From: Prunus persica | Taxonomy: Eukaryota; Streptophyta; Magnoliopsida; Rosales; Rosaceae | NCBI RefSeq assembly: GCF_000346465.2 | Contig: NC_034016.1 | Span: 14,916,786 to 14,980,785 of the forward strand | DNA: 64,000 nt | Reading direction: 5' to 3' | Shown: positions 37,693-45,674 of the stretch, in pieces | Layout: each line of letters begins with the position of its first letter | How positions within the stretch are numbered: position 1 is the stretch's first letter | The notes under the pieces: generated by a model | What the model saw: the letters and a program-made list of their open reading frames with translations, nothing else | Told to the model about the DNA's origin: nothing | The model's database searches: none | Made by a program: the position numbers and the translations under genes

Positions 37693-37854
37693 CCCCCTCC
37701 AGTAAAATGTGTTTCCAGCAGTTGGGGCTTGCCATGGCAATTACTATTCATTTTTTTGTTTTTTTCACAATTTTGTTTACTTAAACAATTAATTTGGATA
37801 ATATTTTCGGATAAGATTTTTGGGTTCCTACGTGTCAATACTATTCATATCGGA

Positions 37855-38015
37855 TAAGATTTTCGGTTTCAAATTTCAGATAAATTTCAAATTTCAGATA
37901 CATTTCAAAATTCAAATTTCAGATAAATTCAAAATGTCAAATTTCAGATACATTTCGGAATTCAAATTTCAGATAAATTTGAAATTTCATTTGAATTTCA
38001 AATTTCAGATAAGAT
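37855..38015. repeat. Short irregular tandem repeats upstream of transposase
   Basis: Repeated words AAATTTCAGATAAATTTC and close variants fill this stretch, within the transposon and before the transposase start. It may be promoter or subterminal binding sequence of the element. Confidence 0.6.
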
Positions 38016-38157
38016 TTTCACCCTCTAAGATTGCGCCGCGTGTCATATCTATCTGTGTACATTTTTCTATAAAATCAGAGGTTCAGCTCATACCTCCCAC
38101 ACCAGTTCTTCTCTACATTTCCATTTGTCAAATTTTAGATTTCATTCTCCATTCTCA

Positions 38158-39534
38158 ATGGCAGACATGGAAGAGGTTTTGGAGAGGCAAGAGCGAGAAA
38201 CTAGAGAAAGAATGCGTAGACGAGCTGCAAGCAAAAGGGCGCAGAGAGAACTAGATGAGCAACTTGGCATAGCAGTTGCTTTGCTGGAGGAAGAAAAGCA
38301 GGCTCGCCGTGGTTCACGAGAAGGCCGTCGCCCAAATGTGGACAGACATAGACATTCCCGGGGTAAGAATCTTATGGAAGATTATTTTATCCCACAATCT
38401 CTGTACTCTGATGTTCATTTTCGAGGGAGATATAGAATGCAACCCCATTTGTTCAATAAAATCATGCATGATATTTGCAATTATGATGAATATTTTGTTC
38501 AAAAGAGAAATTGTGCTGGAAATTTGGGACTTCTTCCAGAGCAGAAATTCACAGCTGTGATACGAATGTTGGCGTATGGGTCATCTGCTGATCAGGTGGA
38601 TGAGATTGCTCGGATGGGGAAGTCCACTATTTTGGAGAGCTTGGTGCGATTTTGTGATGCAGTGGAAACTCTGTACACCAGAGACTACCTCCGCAAACCT
38701 ACGCCCAGGGACCTGCAAAGGCTTCTCCAAAAAGCTGAGTCTCGAGGATTCCCTGGCATGATTGGTAGTATTGACTGCATGCACTGGCAGTGGAAAAATT
38801 GTCCAACTGCTTGGCAAGGGGACTACGGAAATAGAAAAGGGCAGAAAAGTATCATCCTGGAAGCAGTTGCTGGTTTTGATACATGGGTTTGGCACGCCTT
38901 CTTCGGAGTTGCCGGATCTCAAAACGATTTGAATGTCCTAGGTCAATCCCCGGTGTTCAATGATGTTTTGAGAGGTGAAGCCCCAAATATCACATATGAA
39001 ATTAACAATACCATCTACCAGACCGGGTATTATCTAGCTGATGGCATATACCCGAGGTGGACAACATTTGTGAAAACAATTCCACATCCCCGATCCCATA
39101 AGGAAAAATTTTTTGCTTGCTATCAAGAGGGGTACAGAAAAGATGTTGAGAGGTGCTTTGGTATCCTTCAAGCTCGGTGGGCTATTATCAGGGGCGCGGC
39201 ACGTCTATTTGACGAGGAGGTGCTTAGGAGTATAATGATGACTTGTATCATCCTCCATAACATGATTGTGGAAGATGAATATGATTACGATGCTGATGAC
39301 GTGTATGAACCAAATCCCATGGACACGGCCCTAACACGAATTTATGAAAAACCAGTGGGGCCAAATGGAGAAGCAGTGCAGCATGAACCGTTGGTTAGAG
39401 ACGGTAGTTTCATGCCTCGTATGATTGATCGCTACACGGAGATGCAATCGTCGTATATTCATGAACACCGTCAAGTTGACTTGATGGAGCATTTATGGGC
39501 GGTGAAAGGCAATGAAGGAAATGAAGGTGAATAA
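38158..39534 (+). CDS. PIF/Harbinger transposase (HARBI1-like nuclease), 458 aa
   Basis: This is the catalytic DDE nuclease that cuts and moves the surrounding element. It is a single open frame with no stops. The N-terminus is a charged helical region rich in Arg and Glu (MADMEEVLERQERETRERMR) followed by QARRGSREGRR. A helix-turn-helix-like segment contains AYGSSADQVDEIARMGKST. The DDE_4 domain follows: first Asp in IGSIDCMHWQWKN, second in YYLADGIYPRWTTF, Glu in VERCFGILQARWAII, ending TCIILHNMIVEDE. The order and spacing match plant Harbinger transposases. The start at 38158 was chosen over an in-frame ATG at 38125 because the extra eleven residues are leader-like. The partner ORF converges from the other strand. 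Confidence 0.93.
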   Translation: MADMEEVLERQERETRERMRRRAASKRAQRELDEQLGIAVALLEEEKQARRGSREGRRPNVDRHRHSRGKNLMEDYFIPQSLYSDVHFRGRYRMQPHLFNKIMHDICNYDEYFVQKRNCAGNLGLLPEQKFTAVIRMLAYGSSADQVDEIARMGKSTILESLVRFCDAVETLYTRDYLRKPTPRDLQRLLQKAESRGFPGMIGSIDCMHWQWKNCPTAWQGDYGNRKGQKSIILEAVAGFDTWVWHAFFGVAGSQNDLNVLGQSPVFNDVLRGEAPNITYEINNTIYQTGYYLADGIYPRWTTFVKTIPHPRSHKEKFFACYQEGYRKDVERCFGILQARWAIIRGAARLFDEEVLRSIMMTCIILHNMIVEDEYDYDADDVYEPNPMDTALTRIYEKPVGPNGEAVQHEPLVRDGSFMPRMIDRYTEMQSSYIHEHRQVDLMEHLWAVKGNEGNEGE

Positions 39535-39572
39535 AGTGAAGTGAAGAAGTTGTTTTTATTTTATTATGTTTA

Positions 39573-39690
39573 TGTTTTATGCTTTGGTTGTGGGTTGTTT
39601 ATTTTTTATGCTTTGGTTGTGGGTTGTTTATGTTTTATGCTTTGGTTGTGGGTTGTTTATTTTTTATGCTTTGGTTGTGGTTTGTTTTTT
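39573..39690. repeat. 29-bp tandem repeat, about 4 copies
   Basis: Units containing TATGCTTTGGTTGTGGGTTG recur with a 29-bp period, just after the transposase stop codon. It lies in the gap between convergent ORFs, where both transcripts should end. Confidence 0.85.
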
Positions 39691-39781
39691 ATGTATGGAA
39701 TGTTTTGAATAAAAAGGATTTTTGTTGAATATTTTCTTTATTGACTAAAAGAAAAGCAATACAACTAATAATAAAATAAAA

Positions 39782-39907
39782 TACATGAATTAAACAAAAC
39801 AAAAAATACAATGAAATGAAAGGTACATGAATTAAAGAAAACAAAAAATACAATGAAATCAAAGGTACATGAATTAAAGAAAACAAAAAATACAATGAAA
39901 TCAAAGC
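39782..39907. repeat. 42-bp tandem repeat, 3 copies
   Basis: Units containing ACATGAATTAAAGAAAACA recur every 42 bp immediately downstream of the minus-strand Myb-like ORF of the transposon. Confidence 0.85.
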
Positions 39908-39943
39908 CAAGTAAACTAAGACATGAAAGGCAAACAAACTAGT

Positions 39944-41048
39944 TTAATGGTTTCCATCATTTAACCAATCCGTGTTGCTAGGTCCATCGTCACGAAAAAG
40001 TCTTCGTCTCATAATATCCCTTCGTTCTAGCTTCCAATATTGTTTTGTTTCAGGGGACATATGGCTTGTATCCATGGCCATGGTTTCCCGATCTTTTTTT
40101 TCAATGTTTTGTTCGCGTACATACTCCCTTTCTTTGCGCACATACTCCCTTTCTTTTGCATATTCTACTTGAATAGCCATATCATGCTCTTGTTGTTTCA
40201 AGTCCATTTCAATTCTCATGGCTTGGTGCTTTGAAAGTTCCTCCAAAAATTGAGATGCATTCTTGCTAGAATTACTCCCTCTCTTCGCCTTCGCCGCCTT
40301 CCTCCCAATAGGTCTTGGCTCATTTTCAATTGGTGAGTCTAGATTCATCGGGGAATCCATAGGTGAATCCGATGCCGGAGTCTCACGAAGTGGAGTCTCG
40401 TTCAAGACTACCGTCGGACCGGTTGGAATAATTTGGAATCTCTTACAAGTCTTCACCACCTCCCAACAATGGGTATGGATGAAACTTTTTTTCCCTTGGC
40501 CAGTAGCACCAAACCACATTTGTGCTTGTATAATCTATAAAAAAAAATGAAATGGAAATGCAAGAGAATTTTTAAAATATTGGCAATGCAACATGTAAAA
40601 AAAAAAACTAATGGAAATTAAAGAATTAATAAAAAAATGCAACATGTATTAAAAAAAAATAGAGACATATTAACAAAATATATAAATTGCAAGAAACATT
40701 TAAATAAAAATTAATATGACATAGAAATTAATAGAAGAAAAATGACAAATAATTTACCTCATTGCTAAGATTTTCTCCGCTTCGTTGGTTGTCAATTGCT
40801 TTTGCTAAAGCATTTCTCCATTTCCCCAACTCTTTATTAAGAACTTTCCACCTACTGGATAATGCCATTTCCGTACGTGTAGAACCAATTGCCCTTTCAC
40901 AAAATGCTTGATGAATTTTTTTCCACATATGAGAAAATTTAATCTCATTGCCCGTTACTGGACAATGACTAATTTGGACCCAAGCCTCACACAAGCTAAC
41001 ATCTTCCATCATGCTCCATGCCCCTCCATTTTCATTAGAAGAACCCAT
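39944..41048 (-). CDS. Harbinger Myb/trihelix accessory protein, 2 exons, 293 aa
   Basis: Exons on the minus strand: 41048-40758 and 40534-39944, phase 0, donor GAG/GTAAAT and acceptor TTATAG. The N-terminal half is a Myb/SANT-like trihelix (GAWSMMEDVSLCEAWVQIS, later SSRWKVLNKELGKWRNALAKA). The C-terminal half resembles the NAM-associated domain, with a basic patch RPIGRKAAKAKRGS and a long charged coiled coil (EMDLKQQEHDMAIQVEYAK, KEREYVREQNIEKKDRE). Such ORF1 proteins bind the transposon's ends and help bring the transposase to them. Database entries often misname them 'glutathione S-transferase T3-like'. It is intact here. Confidence 0.88.
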
Positions 41049-41382
41049 AATATGCTAGAAAAAAATTACAACTTGAAAGTGAAAAAATATTGAATAGAAA
41101 GTGAATAAATTTTGAGGAGAAAGTTAACAATAGTAGAAGGAGAAGAAAATATATGAGGATTTGGTGTTAAAAGTGAAGAGTATTGGTTGGTATTTATACA
41201 CAAAAAATTCTGTAATTTTTGTGTATTTTTTTAAAAAAAATTTGATTTTTTTTCAATTTTTTTTGGCAGAAAAATTGGCTGCCGTTGGATTGAAGAAAAA
41301 ATTCCAATCGGAGCGACCAGAGGCCGCCACGTGTCAAAGAGCCGTTGGCGGCACTGTAGCGCTGATGTGAAATTTTTTTTAA

Positions 41383-41411
41383 CGTTGGCGCGTGCAATGC
41401 ACGCGCCAACG
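41383..41411. repeat. Perfect GC-rich palindrome, Harbinger right end
   Basis: Two 14-bp arms, CGTTGGCGCGTGCA and its exact complement, separated by one base. It lies about 210 bp inside the right terminus. Confidence 0.9.
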
Positions 41412-41436
41412 GTAAAAAAAAATTCAAAATTTCAGG

Positions 41437-41459
41437 GCTGACGCCATGCTGGCGTCAGC
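41437..41459. repeat. Second palindrome, Harbinger right end
   Basis: The arms GCTGACGCCA and TGGCGTCAGC are perfect over 10 bp around a 3-base centre, 26 bp inward-to-outward from the previous palindrome. Confidence 0.88.
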
Positions 41460-41693
41460 TATTTTGTCCTGGACTTCGGGCGCGACTTCGGGCCGATTTC
41501 GCCTTCGGGCCTGCCCGTTTTGCTGGGGCCCACGCTCGCCCGGGCTGGACTTTTGCTGCTGGAATCGATTTTTTGCCCAAACCCCCCCCAGCCCGAGTGT
41601 TTCCAGCCCTGCTGGAAATGCTCTAAAACATCATAAGGATGCAGCGCAAGACCATTTTAGGGTTTTAGCTAAAATCTCTCTCAGAGCTCAGAA

Positions 41694-43547
41694 ATGGCGT
41701 CTCTCATGGCGATTCGACGCGCGCGAAGCCCAGCTCTGTCTCCCTTCTTTAAGGTACGGCCTCTGCACCTTTCTCATTTTGCCTTCTCTCACGGAAGCAA
41801 CACCATCGCCATCAACATCACCAACTTAGAAACCCTAACCATAGCCAAAAGCCTAAGCACCTCTGCGGTCCCAAACGAGTACCAGAGGCCCCCTCCGCAG
41901 CAGCAGCCCCCGCCGTCCGATCCTAGGGCTTTCGATGACCAGGCAAACCCTAACCAGTGGGCCGCACAAGGCCAGGGATATGGGAACTCTAACCAGTGGA
42001 ATCCACAGACCCAGAACCAGACGCCTAACAATCAGTACAATCAGAATCAGAGCTATCCGGGTCAGAATCAGAGCTACCCGGGTCGTGGATATCCTAACCA
42101 AGCTCCGAGCTTTCCCAATCGCGGGTATCCTAACCAGAATAACCAGAACCAGAGCTATCCACAACGTGGAAACTCGAATGAATGGAGCCCTCAGGTGCAG
42201 AGCCCTCCTCAGTATCAAAACCCTAACCAGGTGAACCCTCCTCCGAGCCCCAGTTTTCAGCAACCCAGAAGCCCAAATCAGTGGAACAATCCCAATCAAG
42301 GATACCAGCAACCCAGAAATCCTAATCAGTGGAGCCCACAAGCTCAAAACCCTGCTCAGTGGAGCAACAACAACAACAACAATCAGGCTGTGAACCAAAC
42401 CCCGGTAGTTGTGCCCCCTTCAATTGACGATTTGAGGAGGCTGTGCCAAGAGGGGAAGGCTAAGGAAGCTCTTGAATTGATGGATAAAGAAGGGGTTAAG
42501 GCTGATGCTGATTGCTTTCAGTCTTTGTTTGAGTTGTGTGGGAGATTGAAGTCGATTGAGGATGCGAAAAAGGCTCATGATTTCTTTTTGCAATCTACAT
42601 GTAGGGGTAATCGTGAGTTGAATCATAAAATTATTGAAATGTATGGAAAGTGTGCAAGCATGACTGATGCCCGGAGGGTGTTCGATCATATGCTTGACAA
42701 GAATATTGATTCTTGGCATTTGATGATAAACGGGTATGCGGATAATGGCTTAGGAGATGATGGGTTGCAGATGTTTGAGGTAATGAGGGAGCAGGGGTTG
42801 AAACCGAATTCTGAAACTCTCCTTGCAGTATTCTTGGCCTGTGCTAGTGCAGATGCTGTGGAAGAAGCATTTATACATTTTGAGTCGATGAAAAATGAGT
42901 ATGGAATTTCTCCGGGAGTGGAGCATTATTTGGGTGTTCTAGATGTGCTTGGAAAATGCGGTCATCTAAATGAAGCAGTTGATTATATTGAGAAACTCCC
43001 ATTTGAGCCTACAGTGGCGGTGTGGGAGGCTTTGAGGAATTATGCTCAGATTCATGGAGATATTGATCTTGAAGATCATGCTGAGGAGTTGATGGTTGCT
43101 CTTGACCCATCAAAGGCTGTTGTGAAAAAGATCCCGACTCCACCACCCAAAAAGCGCAGTGCTATTAGCATGCTTGACGGGAAGAACAGAATCAGCGAGT
43201 TTAAAAATCCAGCACTCTACAAGGATGATGAGAAGTTAAAGGCTCTTAGTGGGATGAAAGAAGGAGGTTATGTGCCAGACACAAGATATGTTCTTCATGA
43301 CATTGATCAGGAGGCTAAGGAGCAGGCCTTGCTCTATCACAGTGAGCGTTTGGCGATCGCATATGGTCTGATTAGTACTCCAGCAAGGACGCCTCTTAGG
43401 ATCATCAAGAACCTCCGCGTCTGTGGTGACTGCCACAATGCCATTAAGATCATGTCCAAGATTGTTGGAAGGGAATTGATTGTTAGGGACAACAAACGAT
43501 TTCATCATTTCAAGGATGGAAAATGCTCTTGTGGGGATTATTGGTGA
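41694..43547 (+). CDS. DYW2: DYW-type PPR protein, DYW2-like organelle RNA editing factor, 617 aa
   Basis: A single-exon gene. In Arabidopsis the matching protein, DYW2 (AT2G15690 as I recall), supplies a DYW cytidine-deaminase-like domain in trans to other PPR proteins for C-to-U editing in mitochondria and plastids. The Arg-rich N-terminus ([15 protein letters not shown]) fits an organelle transit peptide. Residues about 60-235 are a Q/N/P-rich repeat region (NPNQW, QNQSYPG). PPR-like repeats begin about 243 ([20 protein letters not shown]) and run to about 440. The E-like and DYW region follows. It has HSE at 549-551 (deaminase HxE), zinc ligands C577 and C580 (CGDCH), and the terminal CSCGDYW. 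Few PPR motifs are present, as expected for an accessory rather than a site-recognition factor. The Harbinger insertion ends 70 bp before the ATG. Confidence 0.9.
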   Translation: MASLMAIRRARSPALSPFFKVRPLHLSHFAFSHGSNTIAINITNLETLTIAKSLSTSAVPNEYQRPPPQQQPPPSDPRAFDDQANPNQWAAQGQGYGNSNQWNPQTQNQTPNNQYNQNQSYPGQNQSYPGRGYPNQAPSFPNRGYPNQNNQNQSYPQRGNSNEWSPQVQSPPQYQNPNQVNPPPSPSFQQPRSPNQWNNPNQGYQQPRNPNQWSPQAQNPAQWSNNNNNNQAVNQTPVVVPPSIDDLRRLCQEGKAKEALELMDKEGVKADADCFQSLFELCGRLKSIEDAKKAHDFFLQSTCRGNRELNHKIIEMYGKCASMTDARRVFDHMLDKNIDSWHLMINGYADNGLGDDGLQMFEVMREQGLKPNSETLLAVFLACASADAVEEAFIHFESMKNEYGISPGVEHYLGVLDVLGKCGHLNEAVDYIEKLPFEPTVAVWEALRNYAQIHGDIDLEDHAEELMVALDPSKAVVKKIPTPPPKKRSAISMLDGKNRISEFKNPALYKDDEKLKALSGMKEGGYVPDTRYVLHDIDQEAKEQALLYHSERLAIAYGLISTPARTPLRIIKNLRVCGDCHNAIKIMSKIVGRELIVRDNKRFHHFKDGKCSCGDYW

Positions 43548-43913
43548 AGAGCAAAATGTCACCTCTCAGACTTGTCTAAAGAGTTCTTCCCAGTTGCAGT
43601 TTGGCGTGTAAAAAGTATAAACAATGCCGAGCTATATACGGGATCCTGTGCGGATGAGCACCAGTGCTACTAGTTGGTAGGAGATGAACCATCCACTTCT
43701 TGTTTTGACATGTATGCCGAGCTATATATGCATTATCTTTGTTTCGATATTGAATCAATTAGTTGTCGAAATGCCAATCCTGGTGTCTAGAAGCTATTAG
43801 AGAAAACTTGTTTCAAAACATAAAATGATTGTCTCTCTCTCTCTCTCTATTTTTATGGTGCAAAGATGACATCCCGTTTTGGTATTTAGGTAACAATTTG
43901 CCATGAACTCTGG
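43548..43913 (+). other. 3' UTR and flank of the PPR gene
   Basis: Probable 3' untranslated sequence. It repeats the phrase GCCGAGCTATATA twice (43627 and 43713 area) and contains a short TC run (about 43832-43848). No other gene is seen. Confidence 0.45.
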
Positions 43914-44096
43914 CAGTCCTGATCTCTTGGACTACAGGGGTCCAAGAGATTTGTGGTCACTCACCGTTGGATGTAAATTCAACGGTTCATTCACCCTTGC
44001 ACTCCTTTTAAGAAACTTTTTTGAACTATTGGATTAATATCCAACGATGGGTGACCACAATCTCTTGGACTCCTATGGTCCAAAAGATCGGGACTG
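43914..44096. mobile_element. 183-bp MITE with 10-bp target duplication (Mutator-like)
   Basis: The ends CAGTCCTGATCTCTTGGAC and, reverse-complemented, CAGTCCCGATCTTTTGGAC match. TGAACTCTGG occurs directly on both sides (43904-43913 and 44097-44106), a clean 10-bp target duplication. Each terminal repeat is itself palindromic (ATCTCTTGGAC...GTCCAAGAGAT). No coding content. The 9-11 bp duplication suggests mobilisation by a Mutator-type transposase. A shorter relative lies at 36377-36490. Confidence 0.9.
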
Positions 44097-44106
44097 TGAA
44101 CTCTGG

Positions 44107-44661
44107 TAGTAATAGTTTAATGGGACCCTAGTTTAATTATATTGATTAAAGTTCTAAAGTGGGATTATGACATTTGACCAAAAACAAATGAGGGATTATG
44201 GCATGCTGGATTTTGTTATTATTTGCATCTTCTTTTTTGTTTTGTGAATGGAATGTGCTGATTGATTTGTATCATATGTTTTCACCGAAAACTCTAGAAG
44301 AGTAGTGCTAAGGTCAGTGATCTACTATGCATCGATGAGCAGGATGAGCCCGCATGCTTGCACAACTGATCTTAACAACTCTGGAATTATAAAACACTGG
44401 TGTGATTGGAGTGTTCAAGCCCTTTGAGTTATTATGCCAAAATGACTTAGTGGATGAAGCAAAGCCTGGTAGTCTAGGAAGCTCTAGCTCCAAATCATGG
44501 GTTTAAAATAAACAAAAGACAAAAGGAATAAAGTACAGTAAAGCAAACTCACATGCCACATTACGCTATTACCATTTGCCATGCATATGGCAAATTATAT
44601 AGTACATTGCTTCACATGGATTAACAATACACACACATAAACGCCAACACAAATTAGGTCT
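44107..44661. other. Intergenic and CML 3' flank
   Basis: No gene or repeat is seen. The last 100-200 bp likely contain the 3' UTR of the minus-strand calmodulin-like gene. Confidence 0.4.
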
Positions 44662-45228
44662 CTAATTCTCTAAGCATGTTTTCATGGACCGAGTCATCAT
44701 GGTCATGAACTCATCTATGTCAACCACGCCATCCCCATCGGTGTCTACTGCTCGTACCATTCTCTGGCAGTCTTCAAGGCTGCAACTCTCCCCCAACCTC
44801 CCCAGCACTTCCATGACTTCTTCAGCACTTATTTTTCCATCGCCGTTCAAATCAAACGTCCGAAAAGCATTCTGAATGTCTATCGTTCGAATCCCGCCTC
44901 CCTTCTTGTGTACTTCCATGAACTCCTTAAAATTAATAAACCCGTCCCCGTCCAAATCGGCAATCCTAAAAATCTTGGGGACTTCTCCAACCATGTTTCC
45001 CTTTCCTAGTGCTCTCAAGATGGCCTTGTACTCCGGCTGAGATATCTTCCCATCTTTGTTGGAGTCAAATTTGTCAAACACTCTCTTCATTTCATTGGGA
45101 TTTGGCTCAAAAGAAGGAGATACGCCAGAGTTTTGCCTGTCTCGGAAGGAAAATACATGTGATGGTTTTCGCAGAAACTTCCGTTTTGAGAGGTTATACT
45201 GGAAATCGAGGAAGTTTGCACTCGACAT
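44662..45228 (-). CDS. Calmodulin-like calcium sensor (CML), four EF-hands, 188 aa
   Basis: A single-exon calcium sensor that would change shape on Ca2+ binding and regulate target proteins. Four canonical 12-residue EF-hand loops are visible: residues 55-66 (DSNKDGKISQPE), 91-102 (DLDGDGFINFKE), 126-137 (DLNGDGKISAEE) and 162-173 (DTDGDGVVDIDE). All have Asp at position 1 and Glu at position 12, so all four sites should bind calcium. A 45-residue N-terminal extension rich in Phe, Arg and Ser precedes them and has no clear signal. Together with its neighbouring DYW-PPR gene, it recalls the Arabidopsis pair AT2G15680 (CML30) and AT2G15690, so CML30-like is my best subgroup guess. Confidence 0.93.
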   Translation of the reverse strand: MSSANFLDFQYNLSKRKFLRKPSHVFSFRDRQNSGVSPSFEPNPNEMKRVFDKFDSNKDGKISQPEYKAILRALGKGNMVGEVPKIFRIADLDGDGFINFKEFMEVHKKGGGIRTIDIQNAFRTFDLNGDGKISAEEVMEVLGRLGESCSLEDCQRMVRAVDTDGDGVVDIDEFMTMMTRSMKTCLEN

Positions 45229-45674
45229 ATCCGCCTCAGCTGATCAGAGCAAATACCTAAATCAAACTTCAATATAACAGTCCAGACAGCCGTCAAAATG
45301 AGATGGCAGAAACTGGGTGTCTTCGATCTTTATATATACTGACAGATAAACAGTTGAGATTCTCAAGTCATGGGCTAAAACAATTTTATTCCTTCAACAA
45401 GTTGTGGCAATTCATAAACAGAAGGTTCTTTACGTGATAGCGGAAAGAAAAACAAATAGTAGATAAGAAAAGAATACATTCTTTGCAAAAGCTACAAGAA
45501 ACTACAGCCTCCTTTTTCATCCTCAAAATTCTCCTTTTGAAGACTTGCTTTCTTTTTATTATTATTAAAAAGAAAAAAGTATTCAAAGGAGGGGAAAAGA
45601 TAACTCATCAAAATAATTGTAAAATATCACCAATATACAAAAAATTATACAGAAAATAACTCTTTTTTGTTAGT
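45229..45674. other. CML upstream region and SCO2 3' flank
   Basis: This is the space between two head-to-tail minus-strand genes. No further gene is seen. An AT stretch reading TATATATA near 45332-45342 could serve as the CML TATA region. Confidence 0.4.

Larger units (their letters stand above)
37611..41623 (+). mobile_element. Complete autonomous PIF/Harbinger transposon, 4013 bp
   Basis: The ends are imperfect inverted repeats of about 15 bp (left GAGCACTTCCACCAG; right, reverse-complemented, GAGCATTTCCAGCAG). A TAA repeats on both sides (37608-37610 and 41624-41626), the 3-bp TWA duplication typical of PIF/Harbinger. Inside are an intact DDE transposase gene (38158-39534, +) and an intact two-exon Myb/trihelix ORF (41048-39944, -) in convergent order. 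Both proteins are normally needed for Harbinger movement. The subterminal zones hold strong palindromes. Nothing visible disables the element, so it may be young. It lies 70 bp upstream of the PPR start codon. Confidence 0.92.

Noticed and set aside
41853..42398. 181-codon open frame antisense to the PPR gene
   Set aside because: It is the complement of the Q/N/P-rich repeat region, giving a monotonous Leu/Val/Arg/Ile protein. Codon bias of the real gene explains it.
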